Numbered from the stretch's first letter, positions 35,288-43,607 are shown. The stretch: 50,452 nt of DNA from Nostoc sp. CMAA1605 (GCF_021596505.1 NZ_PJIZ01000043.1:1-50452); one strand, 5' to 3'. The notes: generated by a model not told the origin, from the sequence alone. Numbers and translations are program-made.

Positions 35288-35536
35288 TTACTCATAAGCT
35301 TTACTGCGATGCTTCACCCTATATATCATGATAGTCTGTTCTTCTAATTCAAACAAAACGCGATAATCACCTACTCTCAAACGATATTCTGGTGTAAAGT
35401 TTGTTAAGTGTTTAACATCTCCCTGCAAGTCATCTTGCATTGCTTCAATTTTACTGATAATGCGTTCTCTAATATCTACAGGAAATTTCTCTAAATCTTT
35501 AATTGCTTTGGGCTTAAATTCTATTTGGTACTGCAC
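35288..35536 (-). CDS. Type II toxin, RelE/ParE family
   Basis: 82 residues from a GTG at 35536 preceded by GAGGG. RelE-fold text: YQIEFKPKAIKDLEKFPVDI, RIISKIEAMQDDL, then EYRLRVGDYRVLFELEEQ and a final IYRVKHRSKAYE. The conserved R-x-GDYR and RVKHR-K basic residues fit ribosome-dependent mRNA cleavage. First gene of the pair with the antitoxin 14 bp downstream. A perfect -10 hexamer lies upstream and abuts the xisI-derived repeat. Confidence 0.92.
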   Translation of the reverse strand: MQYQIEFKPKAIKDLEKFPVDIRERIISKIEAMQDDLQGDVKHLTNFTPEYRLRVGDYRVLFELEEQTIMIYRVKHRSKAYE

Positions 35537-35558
35537 ATACTTGACCCTCTTGAAATAT

Positions 35559-35564
35559 ATTATA
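35559..35564 (-). promoter_or_regulatory. Candidate -10 of the toxin-antitoxin unit
   Basis: TATAAT on the minus strand, 23 bp before the toxin GTG. No good TTGACA at 16-18 bp; TTGCGA at 35585-35590 is 20 bp away, inside the xisI-derived repeat. Confidence 0.45.
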
Positions 35565-35613
35565 CTATGTCAGATTTTAAGCGATCGCAAAATCAGTATA
35601 TTGTCTCACCTCT
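35564..35613 (-). pseudogene. xisI 3'-end remnant (50-bp direct repeat, copy A)
   Basis: On the minus strand it reads [15 protein letters not shown], identical to the end of the xisI gene at 37487. Compared with 37474-37523 it matches at 47 of 50 positions, same orientation, extending about 23 bp beyond the stop codon. The similarity stops sharply at both ends. Either a remnant of a second xisI or one arm of a duplication flanking 35614-37473. Confidence 0.88.
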
Positions 35614-35672
35614 CTATCAACGAAGAATGAAGGCAGGCGATCGCATATTTAGGTAAAAACAGTAAAACTGTT

Positions 35673-35697
35673 CCCCCTTCCCTACAAGGGAAGGGGG
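35673..35697. repeat. 10-bp perfect hairpin
   Basis: CCCCCTTCCC-TACAA-GGGAAGGGGG, just after the stop of the DUF559 gene. A common cyanobacterial intergenic repeat; may end the leftward transcript. Confidence 0.8.
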
Positions 35698-35705
35698 TTA
35701 GGGGG

Positions 35706-36107
35706 TTAGGTCTCTTCACAACAAACTTGATAAATCAGCATCAAAACCCGATCAATTTCCTGTACCACTTCCTCATTGTTAATCCTTAACAAGTGCAACC
35801 CTCTAGCTGATAAAACTTTCTCACGTTCCGCATCATATTCAGCTTGTTGTTCGTGAATTTTTCCATCTACCTCTATCACTAATCTAGCAGCGTGACAGTA
35901 AAAATCTGCGATGAAACCATCAATAATTTGCTGACGACGAAAGTGTAAACCATGCAAACAATTACTGCGAAGATATTCCCAAAGAATTTTTTCTGCTGGT
36001 GTCATCTGGCGACGGAGTTCTTTTGCACGGTGTATTTTGTCTGGGTTGATTTTTTGTCCGATAACTATATTGTTAGTGTGGTCTTTTTTTGGTTTTGAAT
36101 TATTCAT
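35706..36107 (-). CDS. DUF559 endonuclease-domain protein
   Basis: 133 residues. DUF559 proteins have a Vsr/MutH-like PD-(D/E)XK fold. Seen: AKELRRQMTPAEKILWEYLR, then HFRRQQIIDGFIADFYCHA with catalytic Asp, LVIEVDGKIHEQQAEYDAER, and LHLLRINNEEV. Activity of this family is largely untested; often found near mobile DNA. Monocistronic and leftward, lying inside the segment bounded by the two 50-bp xisI-derived repeats. Confidence 0.9.
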   Translation of the reverse strand: MNNSKPKKDHTNNIVIGQKINPDKIHRAKELRRQMTPAEKILWEYLRSNCLHGLHFRRQQIIDGFIADFYCHAARLVIEVDGKIHEQQAEYDAEREKVLSARGLHLLRINNEEVVQEIDRVLMLIYQVCCEET

Positions 36108-36163
36108 GTATGAATTATGTAAGCTGGTGTTGATTCATACATTATGGCTGACCTCTCCCCCAA

Positions 36164-36186
36164 CCCCTCTCCGCGTCGGAGAGGGG
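36164..36186. repeat. 10-bp perfect hairpin (CCCCTCTCCG)
   Basis: CCCCTCTCCG-CGT-CGGAGAGGGG, upstream of the DUF559 gene and ~150 bp ahead of the NucS-like gene. The same CTCTCC/GGAGAG theme occurs inside the MITE-like element at 47115-47273. Confidence 0.8.
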
Positions 36187-36339
36187 AGCTAGATTTTTCT
36201 TATTTTACTTTTATAAAGTCAGTTTGCAGCATTCACGTGTAGCAAATAAAGACATTAGATAATTTTTAGTTTAATCTGAATACAAGAACTAATTTTATCA
36301 TATTTAATAGCCATATTTTTACATAGAGTAAAATATCAA

Positions 36340-37443
36340 ATGACAAATAAAAACGTAGCATTACGTAAAACTGGACAAGATTGGAAATTTATTGATGAGT
36401 CGGAATTAGAAAATTTCGTTTGGGATAACTTGGAAGAAATTTTTGGACTAAAACCATTGGCAAGACAATTATTTGTCAAGGGTGAAATTTGTGACATTCT
36501 AGCAATAGGAGAAAACAATCAATTAACTATTATTGAATTGAAAAATATAGAAGACAGATATGTAATTAATCAGTTGACACGCTATTATGAAACTTTGTTA
36601 GAAGAACAACCTTTGAAAAGTCATATTAATTATGATGAGCCTATTCGTTTGATTGCTGTTTGTCCAAGCTTTCACAGACATAATTTAATTGATAAAAAAT
36701 ACAGTAAATTAGATTTTGATTTTTTCACTTTTTTTATTAAACATGAAAACAGTGATTTTAATTTTCATCTAACTCACATTCTTAACCAACTTGAGCAAAA
36801 AGTTATAAAAATTAATTATCAAGAAGTTAATTTCCAAAAACTAATCCCAGATAGTATTCCTGAACCACCAAGATTATTATTAGATTGGTTAGGAAGTTTG
36901 ACACAAACAGAGATAGAGAATTTAACAAAAATTAGACACCAAATATTAAGCTTCGATTCCAGAATAGAAGAGATGATAGTAAATAAAAGTATTTTATATG
37001 CAAGTAAATACGGCAAGAATAAGATAAAACAGTGTGCAGAGTTATGTTTTGATAGGAAATCGAAAAAAATACTATTATTTCTCTGGCTAACTATCCCTAA
37101 TCGCAAAAATCAAACTATTGTCAGAATGCAAATTGACACAATGAATGATTACTTAACATATTGGCGATATATTCCTTTAAAAGAAGGAAGTATTTCTTGT
37201 AAAAAATTGTCTTTTCTTAGTATAAATTATACATTTTATAGCGTTCCAGGTAATTCACAAAACTTTCTTTATTTCAACGGAAATGGGAACTCAATGATTA
37301 GAGAACTAGATACGAACAATATTACTCATCTTAAAGGTGGAGAGCTAATATTTAAAGAATCAGCAGATGGAGAGATTATAGTTGATTCAATCAAACATAT
37401 AGTTAATCAAGCATTAACTATATGGTTAGAAAGAATTAATTAA
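36340..37443 (+). CDS. NucS-like PD-(D/E)XK nuclease-domain protein
   Basis: 367 residues. N-terminal ~150 residues resemble NucS/RecB-type nucleases: E24, GEICDIL with D52, a beta-strand ending IIELK (E66, K68) and NQLTRYYE. From ~190 a second region begins (RHQILSFDSRIEEMIVNKSI, CAELCFDRKSKKILLFLW), which looks like DUF5655-type modules that bind nucleic acid or act as partners. AT-rich relative to core genes. It faces away from DUF559 and converges with xisHI. Nuclease activity inferred; the two catalytic-type acids and Lys are present. Possibly defence-related, but no partner gene supports a named system. Confidence 0.75.
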   Translation: MTNKNVALRKTGQDWKFIDESELENFVWDNLEEIFGLKPLARQLFVKGEICDILAIGENNQLTIIELKNIEDRYVINQLTRYYETLLEEQPLKSHINYDEPIRLIAVCPSFHRHNLIDKKYSKLDFDFFTFFIKHENSDFNFHLTHILNQLEQKVIKINYQEVNFQKLIPDSIPEPPRLLLDWLGSLTQTEIENLTKIRHQILSFDSRIEEMIVNKSILYASKYGKNKIKQCAELCFDRKSKKILLFLWLTIPNRKNQTIVRMQIDTMNDYLTYWRYIPLKEGSISCKKLSFLSINYTFYSVPGNSQNFLYFNGNGNSMIRELDTNNITHLKGGELIFKESADGEIIVDSIKHIVNQALTIWLERIN

Positions 37444-37486
37444 AATAATCACTAAATATCAATAGTTGTATTCACTATGGCAAATT

Positions 37487-37829
37487 TTAAGCGATCGCAA
37501 AATCAGTATACTGTCTCACCTCTGGTGGCTGAAACGCCAAGACAATATCACTAGCCGGAACACCTAAGCGCATTAACTCCGTTGCTATTCCTTCCTCTGT
37601 CCAATCTTCCTCAATGTAAATCTTTTCATTTTTAATGCGAATATGGACATGAGTATTATTGATTCTTTTTTGATTAACCCAGTCTATAGACATCCATAAA
37701 TAATGATCATGATTTTCGTCGAAAATTAAACAGGTTTCATATTTTTTCTTAGATGAGCGATTAGCAAAGTCATCATAATCTGTTAATGTTTTTTTTGATA
37801 ATCTCTCGATAATTCACTAATTTATCCAT
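37487..37829 (-). pseudogene. xisI, frameshifted by one base in an A8 run
   Basis: XisI-family protein, partner of XisH. The ATG at 37829 overlaps the end of xisH, as is usual. The frame opens [13 protein letters not shown], then is broken in an eight-base A-run (37789-37796 on the plus strand as T). With seven A it continues [18 protein letters not shown] and joins the C-terminal part ([38 protein letters not shown]), giving 113 residues, the normal length. An A8 run is prone to slippage both in replication and transcription, so a fraction of full-length product is possible. The family name comes from excision of the fdxN element, but most paralogues have no such element nearby. Confidence 0.9.
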
Positions 37830-38236
37830 TCTACAATTTCCTCCCTTTCCATATTAATGACAACCAAGGAAAGCTGATTTAATTTAACTATCGCTTTAAT
37901 CGATTTCCGTTGAAAGAAAGTTTCATAAATTCCATCTTTGATTGCTAGGTAAATTTCTTGATATTCATCTTGAGATAATTGAATTAAATTGCGATATACA
38001 ATATATTGTCCTAAAGCCTTTTCAAAATCTTGAATTAATGAAGGACTGATAAAGCTTTTAATTTCAATAATAATCTTACGTTGTGTTCTGGTCTCTGAAA
38101 TTAGCTTTTCTATAGCTAAATCTGGATAAAGTTCAATGTCTTCATATTCAAGCGGATAAGGATCTGCGGTAATTGTCCAACCATCTTTAATAAAAGCATT
38201 TTTTACGGCTGTATGATAGATATCTTTGGCTGACAT
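37817..38236 (-). CDS. XisH family protein
   Basis: 139 residues, full length. XisH is a PD-(D/E)XK-fold protein named from control of fdxN-element excision in Anabaena; dozens of paralogues occur in cyanobacterial genomes with unknown role. Start MSAKDIYHTAVKNAFIKDGW and the catalytic-like set D39 (YPDLAIEK), E58 and K60 (IIIEIKSF) are seen; the end is MEREEIVEWIN. It overlaps the xisI start by 13 bp, the normal arrangement. No fdxN-element gene is in the window. Confidence 0.95.
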   Translation of the reverse strand: MSAKDIYHTAVKNAFIKDGWTITADPYPLEYEDIELYPDLAIEKLISETRTQRKIIIEIKSFISPSLIQDFEKALGQYIVYRNLIQLSQDEYQEIYLAIKDGIYETFFQRKSIKAIVKLNQLSLVVINMEREEIVEWIN

Positions 38237-38313
38237 TATTGAATCTATTTATTCAATAGTTATAAGTGCTGGTTCAACTTCAAGGTGAGCCATGAAGACT
38301 CACCCTAGTTAAA

Positions 38314-40938
38314 CTATACTAACAAAGCTTCCTCCTCTTTAGAAATCACCCGCCCTTCATCCTCAAAACCGGCGATTTGATCAAAGTTCAAATACCGATA
38401 CAAATTATCAGCAAAAGGATGAATCTTATTCGCCACAATATCAAGATATTCCTGTACTGTGGGAATGCGACCTAATAACGCGCAAACGGCGGCTAACTCA
38501 GCAGAACCTAAATACACTCGTGCGCCTTTACCCATGCGGTTGTTGAAGTTGCGGGTAGAGGTAGAAAATACAGTTGTGCCATCAGCAACTCGCGCCTGAT
38601 TTCCCATACATAAACTGCATCCAGGCATTTCTGTTCTCGCGCCGGCTGCACCAAATACACCATACACACCTTCTTCTTTTAATTGGTGTTCATCCATGCG
38701 GGTGGGTGGTGCTATCCACAGGCGAGTTTTGACTGCACCTGCACCTTCTAAAACTTTCGCAGTTGCGCGATAATGACCGATATTTGTCATACATGAACCG
38801 ACAAATACTTCTTGTACTGGATCATTAGCAACTTCCGATAATAATTTAACATTATCGGGGTCGTTTGGAGCGGCAACAATTGGTTCTGTAATTTCGTTCA
38901 AATCAATTTCAATTACTGCGGCATATTCTGCATCTGCGTCGCCTTCTAGTAATACAGGATTCGCCAACCATGCTTCCATTTGGGCGACGCGGCGCATAAT
39001 TGTACGCGCATCTTGATAGCCTCTGGCTACCATGTTCTTTAACAGGGCAATGTTAGAACGCAGATATTCAGCAACGGTTTCTTCGCTCAATTTAATGGTG
39101 CAGCCTGCACAAGAACGTTCGGCGGAAGCGTCTGTTAATTCAAAGGCTTGTTCGACTTTTAAATCTGGTAAGCCTTCCATTTCTAAAATTTTGCCGGAAA
39201 AGATGTTTTTCTTGTTCTCTTTCTCGACGGTTAGCAAACCTTTTTGAATGGCAACGTAAGGAATGGCGTTAACAATATCTCTTAAGGTAATTCCTGGTTG
39301 CAATTCTCCTTTGAATCTGACTAATACTGATTCTGGCATATCCAAAGGCATGACACCTAACGCACCTGCAAAGGCGACTAACCCAGAACCGGCGGGGAAA
39401 GATATTCCCAAGGGGAAGCGGGTGTGGGAGTCGCCACCTGTACCGACGGTATCAGGTAACAGCATCCGGTTGAGCCATGAATGAATGATACCATCGCCGG
39501 GACGTAGGGCGACACCGCCACGGGAGGAGATAAAATCGGGGAGTTCGTGGTGGGTTTTGATGTCTACGGGTTTGGGATAGGCGGCGGTGTGACAGAAACT
39601 CTGCATGACTAAGTCTGCACTAAAGCCGAGACAAGCAAGTTCTTTGAGTTCGTCGCGGGTCATGGGGCCTGTGGTATCTTGAGAACCAACAGTGGTCATG
39701 ATGGGTTCGCAGGATGTACCGGGGCGCACACCTGGTAAACCGCAAGCTTTACCGACCATTTTTTGGGCGAGGGTGTAGCCTTTACCTGTGTCTTCTGGTT
39801 GTTGGGGACGGATGAACAGGGTGCTGGGTTCTAAGCCTAATGCTTGGCGGGTTTTGTCGGTGAGGGTACGTCCAATTAGTAGGGGGATGCGTCCACCGGC
39901 GCGGACTTCATCGAGGATGGTGTCAGGTTTGAGGTTGAAGGTGGAAATAACTTCGCCGTCTTCGTTGGTAATTTCACCTCTGTAGGGATAAATGGTAATT
40001 ACCATGCCGGTTTCGAGTTTGGTGACATCGCATTGTATGGGTAAAGCACCGGCATCTTCTGCTGTGTTGAAAAAGATAGGAGCGATCGCACCACCTAAAA
40101 TATAACCCCCAGCGCGTTTGTTGGGAACATAGGGGATATCGTCTCCCATGTGCCATAACACAGAGTTAATAGCCGATTTCCGTGATGAACCAGTCCCAAC
40201 CACATCCCCAACATAAGCCACGGGATGTCCAATTGTCTTCAACTCAGCAATAGTTTCTAAGCTTCCTGGTTGCCGTGACTCTAACATCGCCAAGGCGTGG
40301 AGGGGAATATCTGGACGGGTAGTGGCGTGGGTGGCTGGGGATAAGTCATCGGTGTTAGTTTCCCCAGGAACTTTAAATACAGTAACGTTAATATATTCTG
40401 GGAGTTTAGGGCGAACTGTAAACCATTCTGCTTCTGCCCAAGAATCAACTACCCGCTTGGCGTAGGGGTTGATTTTGGCTAATTCTAAAACATCATGAAA
40501 GGCATCATACACCAATAAAGTTTTACTGAGGGCGGCGGCGGCATAGGCGGCGATGGGTTCTTTACCTTCTCCTCCCATGACTAAGGGTGTATCACCTTCC
40601 GATGGTTTGGTAGAAAATTGCAACAACTCAATTAAAGACTGCACATTATAACCGCCTACCATCGTCCCTAGTAATTCCACTGCTTCAATTGAGGAAATTA
40701 AGGGACTAGTGATTTCGCCTTTAGCAATACCTGTAAGGAAACCGGCTTTTACATAGGCGGCTGCATCCACACCAGGGGGGACGCGATCGCGCAATAAATG
40801 TAATAATGTATCTTCCTCCCCTGCTGGTGGATTTTTCAGTAATTCACACAACTCTGATGTTTGCTGTGCATCTAACGGTAAGGGCGGAATACCAAGGGCT
40901 GCCCTTTCGGCAACGTGTTGACGATATTTTTCTAACAT
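38314..40938 (-). CDS. acnB: Aconitate hydratase B (aconitase / 2-methylisocitrate dehydratase)
   Basis: 874 residues. Interconverts citrate and isocitrate in the TCA pathway; feeds 2-oxoglutarate, which signals nitrogen status in cyanobacteria. N-terminal HEAT-like domain, then the swivel domain and catalytic domains. The 4Fe-4S ligands are C716 ([13 protein letters not shown]), C774 and C777 (GCSLCMG). Substrate-site text [19 protein letters not shown] and [14 protein letters not shown] [14 protein letters not shown] fit AcnB. Start at the ATG of [25 protein letters not shown]-rich spacer follows the stop. Monocistronic. Confidence 0.98.
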   Translation of the reverse strand: MLEKYRQHVAERAALGIPPLPLDAQQTSELCELLKNPPAGEEDTLLHLLRDRVPPGVDAAAYVKAGFLTGIAKGEITSPLISSIEAVELLGTMVGGYNVQSLIELLQFSTKPSEGDTPLVMGGEGKEPIAAYAAAALSKTLLVYDAFHDVLELAKINPYAKRVVDSWAEAEWFTVRPKLPEYINVTVFKVPGETNTDDLSPATHATTRPDIPLHALAMLESRQPGSLETIAELKTIGHPVAYVGDVVGTGSSRKSAINSVLWHMGDDIPYVPNKRAGGYILGGAIAPIFFNTAEDAGALPIQCDVTKLETGMVITIYPYRGEITNEDGEVISTFNLKPDTILDEVRAGGRIPLLIGRTLTDKTRQALGLEPSTLFIRPQQPEDTGKGYTLAQKMVGKACGLPGVRPGTSCEPIMTTVGSQDTTGPMTRDELKELACLGFSADLVMQSFCHTAAYPKPVDIKTHHELPDFISSRGGVALRPGDGIIHSWLNRMLLPDTVGTGGDSHTRFPLGISFPAGSGLVAFAGALGVMPLDMPESVLVRFKGELQPGITLRDIVNAIPYVAIQKGLLTVEKENKKNIFSGKILEMEGLPDLKVEQAFELTDASAERSCAGCTIKLSEETVAEYLRSNIALLKNMVARGYQDARTIMRRVAQMEAWLANPVLLEGDADAEYAAVIEIDLNEITEPIVAAPNDPDNVKLLSEVANDPVQEVFVGSCMTNIGHYRATAKVLEGAGAVKTRLWIAPPTRMDEHQLKEEGVYGVFGAAGARTEMPGCSLCMGNQARVADGTTVFSTSTRNFNNRMGKGARVYLGSAELAAVCALLGRIPTVQEYLDIVANKIHPFADNLYRYLNFDQIAGFEDEGRVISKEEEALLV

Positions 40939-41130
40939 TTTTGTGTTCTCTGTTTGTATGCTCTCACTCTAATTATGAATTATTTTTAGACAAAACTTAG
41001 CAAGCAAAGTTTTTCCGATTTCTTGTCTAAAAGCCTTACTGGTAATCGCTTATAGATATCTTGGTTTTATACTTAAAGTATAGTTTTCGTGATCAATTTC
41101 CACTGAAGATATTTTAATTACCTACACAGC

Positions 41131-41156
41131 TAGGGGCAGAATATATTCTGCCCCTA
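41131..41156. repeat. 26-bp perfect palindrome
   Basis: Each arm is TAGGGGCAGAATA and the arms meet directly; T-rich/A-rich flanks. The outer TAGGGGC...GCCCCTA is a widespread cyanobacterial intergenic repeat ending. It lies 38 bp after the stop of the leftward 41194 gene and could terminate it. Confidence 0.85.
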
Positions 41157-41193
41157 CAATCATATATATGCCACTTGATAGCGAACTATTATA

Positions 41194-41589
41194 CTAGGCG
41201 GTTATGACAGTTTCATCTGCTGTTTTATCTGTATAAGATTTCAAGCGTGTCAATCTACTTTTACGGACACGTTCACTATCTCTCACTCCGCCTGCAATCT
41301 CATATTCATTACTGTTTTTACCATACTTAAAGCCAACGCCCATAAGCATTTTGTCTGAAATTTGACCTAAGCTTTTTTCCATTTCATCTAGCTTTTTTTT
41401 AGACGAGTCTATCATTGCTATAGCAGCATTATAATCATCCAGCATATTGTGGAACTGATTAATTAATTGCGTCAGGTTTTGCAAGTTACAGGTATTATCA
41501 AAAGTCAAATTGGGATCAATAGCTTTTAATCCTGCCACTCTAAACTCAGCTTTTTCTAGAATCCGCGAACTACGCTTTTTTCTAGCCAT
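41194..41589 (-). CDS. Unknown basic coiled-coil protein
   Basis: 131 residues, no recognised family. Basic N-terminus MARKKRSSRILEKAEFRVAG, a central helix likely to form a coiled coil (LTQLINQFHNMLDDYNAAIA; SSKKKLDEMEKSLGQ), then MLMGVGFKYGKNSNEYEIAG and a very basic RVRKSRLTRLKS. The Gly/Tyr/Glu-containing GVGFKYGKNSNEYEIAGG part looks conserved. Net basic, so nucleic-acid binding is conceivable. Preceded by AAAAGGGTAATTC. It is divergent from the HigA-like gene across the 21-bp tandem array. Confidence 0.65.
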   Translation of the reverse strand: MARKKRSSRILEKAEFRVAGLKAIDPNLTFDNTCNLQNLTQLINQFHNMLDDYNAAIAMIDSSKKKLDEMEKSLGQISDKMLMGVGFKYGKNSNEYEIAGGVRDSERVRKSRLTRLKSYTDKTADETVITA

Positions 41590-41764
41590 AGAATTACCCT
41601 TTTACAAGCTTTACAACGCTATTGTGTCTCAATTAAGCTAGATTATAGTTCAGCAAAATTCACATTTAATTTTGCTATTTTTTTGATTTATACCCGTAAT
41701 TTTTCGGAATTGCTTCAATACATCGCCTGTTTAGTGCAGAATGAAGAGCGATCGTTTAAATCTG

Positions 41765-41927
41765 AAGGCTTAATGTTGTAGCTGTAAGGCTTAATGCTGT
41801 AACTGTAAGGCTTAATGTTGTAGCTGTAAGACTTAATGTTGTAGCTGTAAGACTTAATGTTGTAGCTGTAAGACTTAATGCTGTAGCTGTAAGGCTTAAT
41901 GTTGTAGCTGTAAGGCTTAATGTTGTA
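41765..41927. repeat. 21-bp tandem array, 7.8 copies
   Basis: Seven full copies and a partial eighth of a 21-bp unit beginning AAGGCTTAATGTTGTAGCTG. Units start at 41765, 41786, 41807, 41828, 41849, 41870, 41891 and 41912. Differences are few: G/A at position 4 and T/C at position 12, and one G/A at 17. Two helical turns per unit put every copy on the same DNA face. No spacers, so not CRISPR. It ends 42 bp before the HigA-like gene. Confidence 0.95.
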
Positions 41928-41969
41928 AAAATTAAGCTAAAGAATATTGGCGAGACTACAGGAGTAAAG

Positions 41970-42266
41970 ATGATGCCTAGAAGTACAAGCTATCACGAAA
42001 AACTGATACAAGACTTAAAAAATCCACTAGAAGCAGCAGCTTATATTGAAGTGGTTTTAGAAGAAGGCGATCCAAGAATGTTAAGTAAAGCACTCCAAAA
42101 TGTTATAGAATCGCACGGTGGAGTTGATCAGCTTTCTACACAAATCAAAGAACTCTACAATAAACTTGACCAAATGCTATTAGATAAAGGCGAAATTGAG
42201 TTTTACAGTCTACATTCTTTGTTAGATGCTTTAGGCTTACATTTGGCAGTAACAGTAAAGTCATAA
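41970..42266 (+). CDS. HigA-like antitoxin / HTH-type regulator, orphan
   Basis: 98 residues. DLKNPLEAAAYIEVVLEEGD followed by ALQNVIESHGG and SLHSLLDALGLHLAV matches addiction-module antidotes of the HigA/putative-HTH type (family text usually LxDPLEAAAYLNAALEDGD). The usual helix-turn-helix in the middle is weak here (QLSTQIKELYNKLDQMLLDK), so DNA binding may be altered. No toxin is adjacent. Two ATGs at 41970 and 41973; the second begins MPRSTSYHE. ACAGGAGTAAAG gives a good Shine-Dalgarno. Confidence 0.75.
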   Translation: MMPRSTSYHEKLIQDLKNPLEAAAYIEVVLEEGDPRMLSKALQNVIESHGGVDQLSTQIKELYNKLDQMLLDKGEIEFYSLHSLLDALGLHLAVTVKS

Positions 42267-42283
42267 TTTGCAACTAGGCGGTT

Positions 42284-42341
42284 GGTGCGTGACGCTATAA
42301 ATCTTAAACTACGTTCCCATATTGTTGCTGCGTCACGCACC
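42284..42341. repeat. Inverted repeat GGTGCGTGACGC
   Basis: GGTGCGTGACGC at 42284-42295 and its exact complement at 42330-42341, 34 nt between. Non-coding; resembles the GGTGCGT...ACGCACC ends seen on small cyanobacterial repeats. Confidence 0.85.
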
Positions 42342-42382
42342 CTACATAAAAAATGTGCTAGATGCGTATGTCATATCATTAA

Positions 42383-42643
42383 TCAATCAGTAAAGATTAT
42401 TACAGTAATACAATCTGGACATTCAATCCTTACACATCACATTTAAAACCAAATCCCCAAGGGTGGTTATGGAGTCAGCAATTAAAATTATATTTAGGTG
42501 TACAAGATAGTAAATTACGCTATTTTACGTCACAAGGTGAGTTAGTGCCGACACCAGAGGAGTTGGCAGAACAGGAAAAGCAACGCGCAGAACGTCTAGC
42601 TGCTAAGTTACGCGAATTAAATATTGACCCTGATGTTCTATAA
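42383..42643 (+). pseudogene. Uma2 (DUF820) C-terminal remnant, copy 4
   Basis: 86 open codons with no start codon. Text: NPQGWLWSQQLKLYLGVQDS, then FTSQGELVPTPEELAEQEKQ, and a coiled-coil end RAERLAAKLRELNIDPDVL typical of Uma2 proteins with charged tails. The N-terminal ~140 residues with the nuclease core are absent. Upstream of 42383 is a stop, then the inverted repeat at 42284-42341, which may mark a deletion point. Clearly a remnant, not a functional gene. Confidence 0.85.
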
Positions 42644-42723
42644 AATTATTGGTGATGGTGAGGGATATCTTCAGCAATTCAGATATAATAGTGAGTTTGT
42701 CTATAGCACTCATTTTTTAGCAT

Positions 42724-43038
42724 ATGTCTACGACTTACAACGTTGAGATTCTTCACCAGGGTCAAACTCACACATTCCAAGTTCCTGAAGATAAAACCAT
42801 CTTATCAGTTGCAGATAAGCAAGGGTTGGAATTACCCAGTTCTTGTCATGCTGGTGTTTGCACAACTTGTGCAGGGCAAATTCTCAGTGGTACTGTAGAT
42901 CAAACTGATGGTATGGGTGTTAGTCCTGAACTGCAAAAACAAGGCTATGTCTTGTTGTGTGTTGCTTATCCCCGTTCTGACTTGAAAATTGAAACGGAAA
43001 AAGAAGAAGTAGTCTATCAGAAGCAATTTGGTAAATAA
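42724..43038 (+). CDS. 2Fe-2S ferredoxin (plant type)
   Basis: 104 residues, no signal peptide. Cluster ligands C41, C46, C49 and C79 in SSCHAGVCTTCAG and LLCVAYP. The fold text (TILSVADKQGLELPSSC) fits the plant-type family that takes electrons from photosystem I, though it is a diverged paralogue: the C-terminal tail KEEVVYQKQFGK is longer and more basic than in the main PetF. Cytoplasmic electron carrier; partner unknown. A 61-residue gene follows 133 bp downstream and may share the transcript, which ends at the hairpin at 43379. Confidence 0.93.
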   Translation: MSTTYNVEILHQGQTHTFQVPEDKTILSVADKQGLELPSSCHAGVCTTCAGQILSGTVDQTDGMGVSPELQKQGYVLLCVAYPRSDLKIETEKEEVVYQKQFGK

Positions 43039-43171
43039 AGGGATTGGGGACTGGGGACTTGTACTGAGCTTGTCGAAGTATTGGGGACTAGAAATAGTGA
43101 TTTTTCAACAGTTTTTAGCTTTGGCTGAGATCGGTTATTCTAGAATCTACAAACTAATTGGATTAACGGCG

Positions 43172-43357
43172 ATGACTACTCATTTTATTACCGCAGAAAT
43201 CGACCTCCAAGAAACACCTACAGAGTTGCAACAGATGATTGAGGCTGAATTGCAAAAGCAAGGTGAACCCCTAAGATGGGCAATTACTGCTGTAGACGCA
43301 GAAAAAGAAAAAGCGACTGTAGAAGCTGTGGTAACTACAGGCAGCGTTAATCAATAA
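43172..43357 (+). CDS. Small conserved cyanobacterial protein
   Basis: 61 residues from the ATG at 43172 (MTTHFITAEIDLQETPTEL). The longer frame from 43028 runs through STRR-like DNA and is rejected. Ends AVDAEKEKATVEAVVTTGSV. An alpha/beta mini-protein with EAELQKQGEPLRWAIT in the middle; I know no function. Cotranscription with the upstream ferredoxin is likely, since the first good terminator comes after this gene. Confidence 0.6.
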   Translation: MTTHFITAEIDLQETPTELQQMIEAELQKQGEPLRWAITAVDAEKEKATVEAVVTTGSVNQ

Positions 43358-43378
43358 TTAAATAGTATATATAAAACT

Positions 43379-43411
43379 TAAGGTGTGTTGAACTGATGCT
43401 GACACACCTTA
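43379..43411 (+). terminator. Terminator after the ferredoxin unit
   Basis: TAAGGTGTGT and ACACACCTTA form a perfect 10-bp stem with a 13-nt loop, then GTTTTATC; 21 bp after the stop of the small gene. Confidence 0.85.
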
Positions 43412-43607
43412 GTTTTATCTCTAAAGTTAAATATGATTTTTAATAAAAAGGACACATATAGGAATCCGACTTGATTATTGAAACGATTTGCGTAGGTAGG
43501 GAACAGGGAACAGAGAATAGGGAACAGGAAAAGAAGTAACAGAGGTATACCGAGTTTTTTCAGAAATCAAATATGATTCCTATAGTATTGCTCAATTTAA
43601 TAAAAAA

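Noticed and set aside
37487..38236. An fdxN-type excision element controlled by XisH/XisI
   Set aside because: No XisF-type recombinase, fdxN or recombination site pair seen; XisHI paralogues are common without such elements.
41765..41927. CRISPR array
   Set aside because: Units are contiguous without spacers, and no cas gene is near.
43028..43171. N-terminal extension of the small gene after ferredoxin
   Set aside because: Low-complexity repeat DNA; no conserved text before the ATG at 43172.
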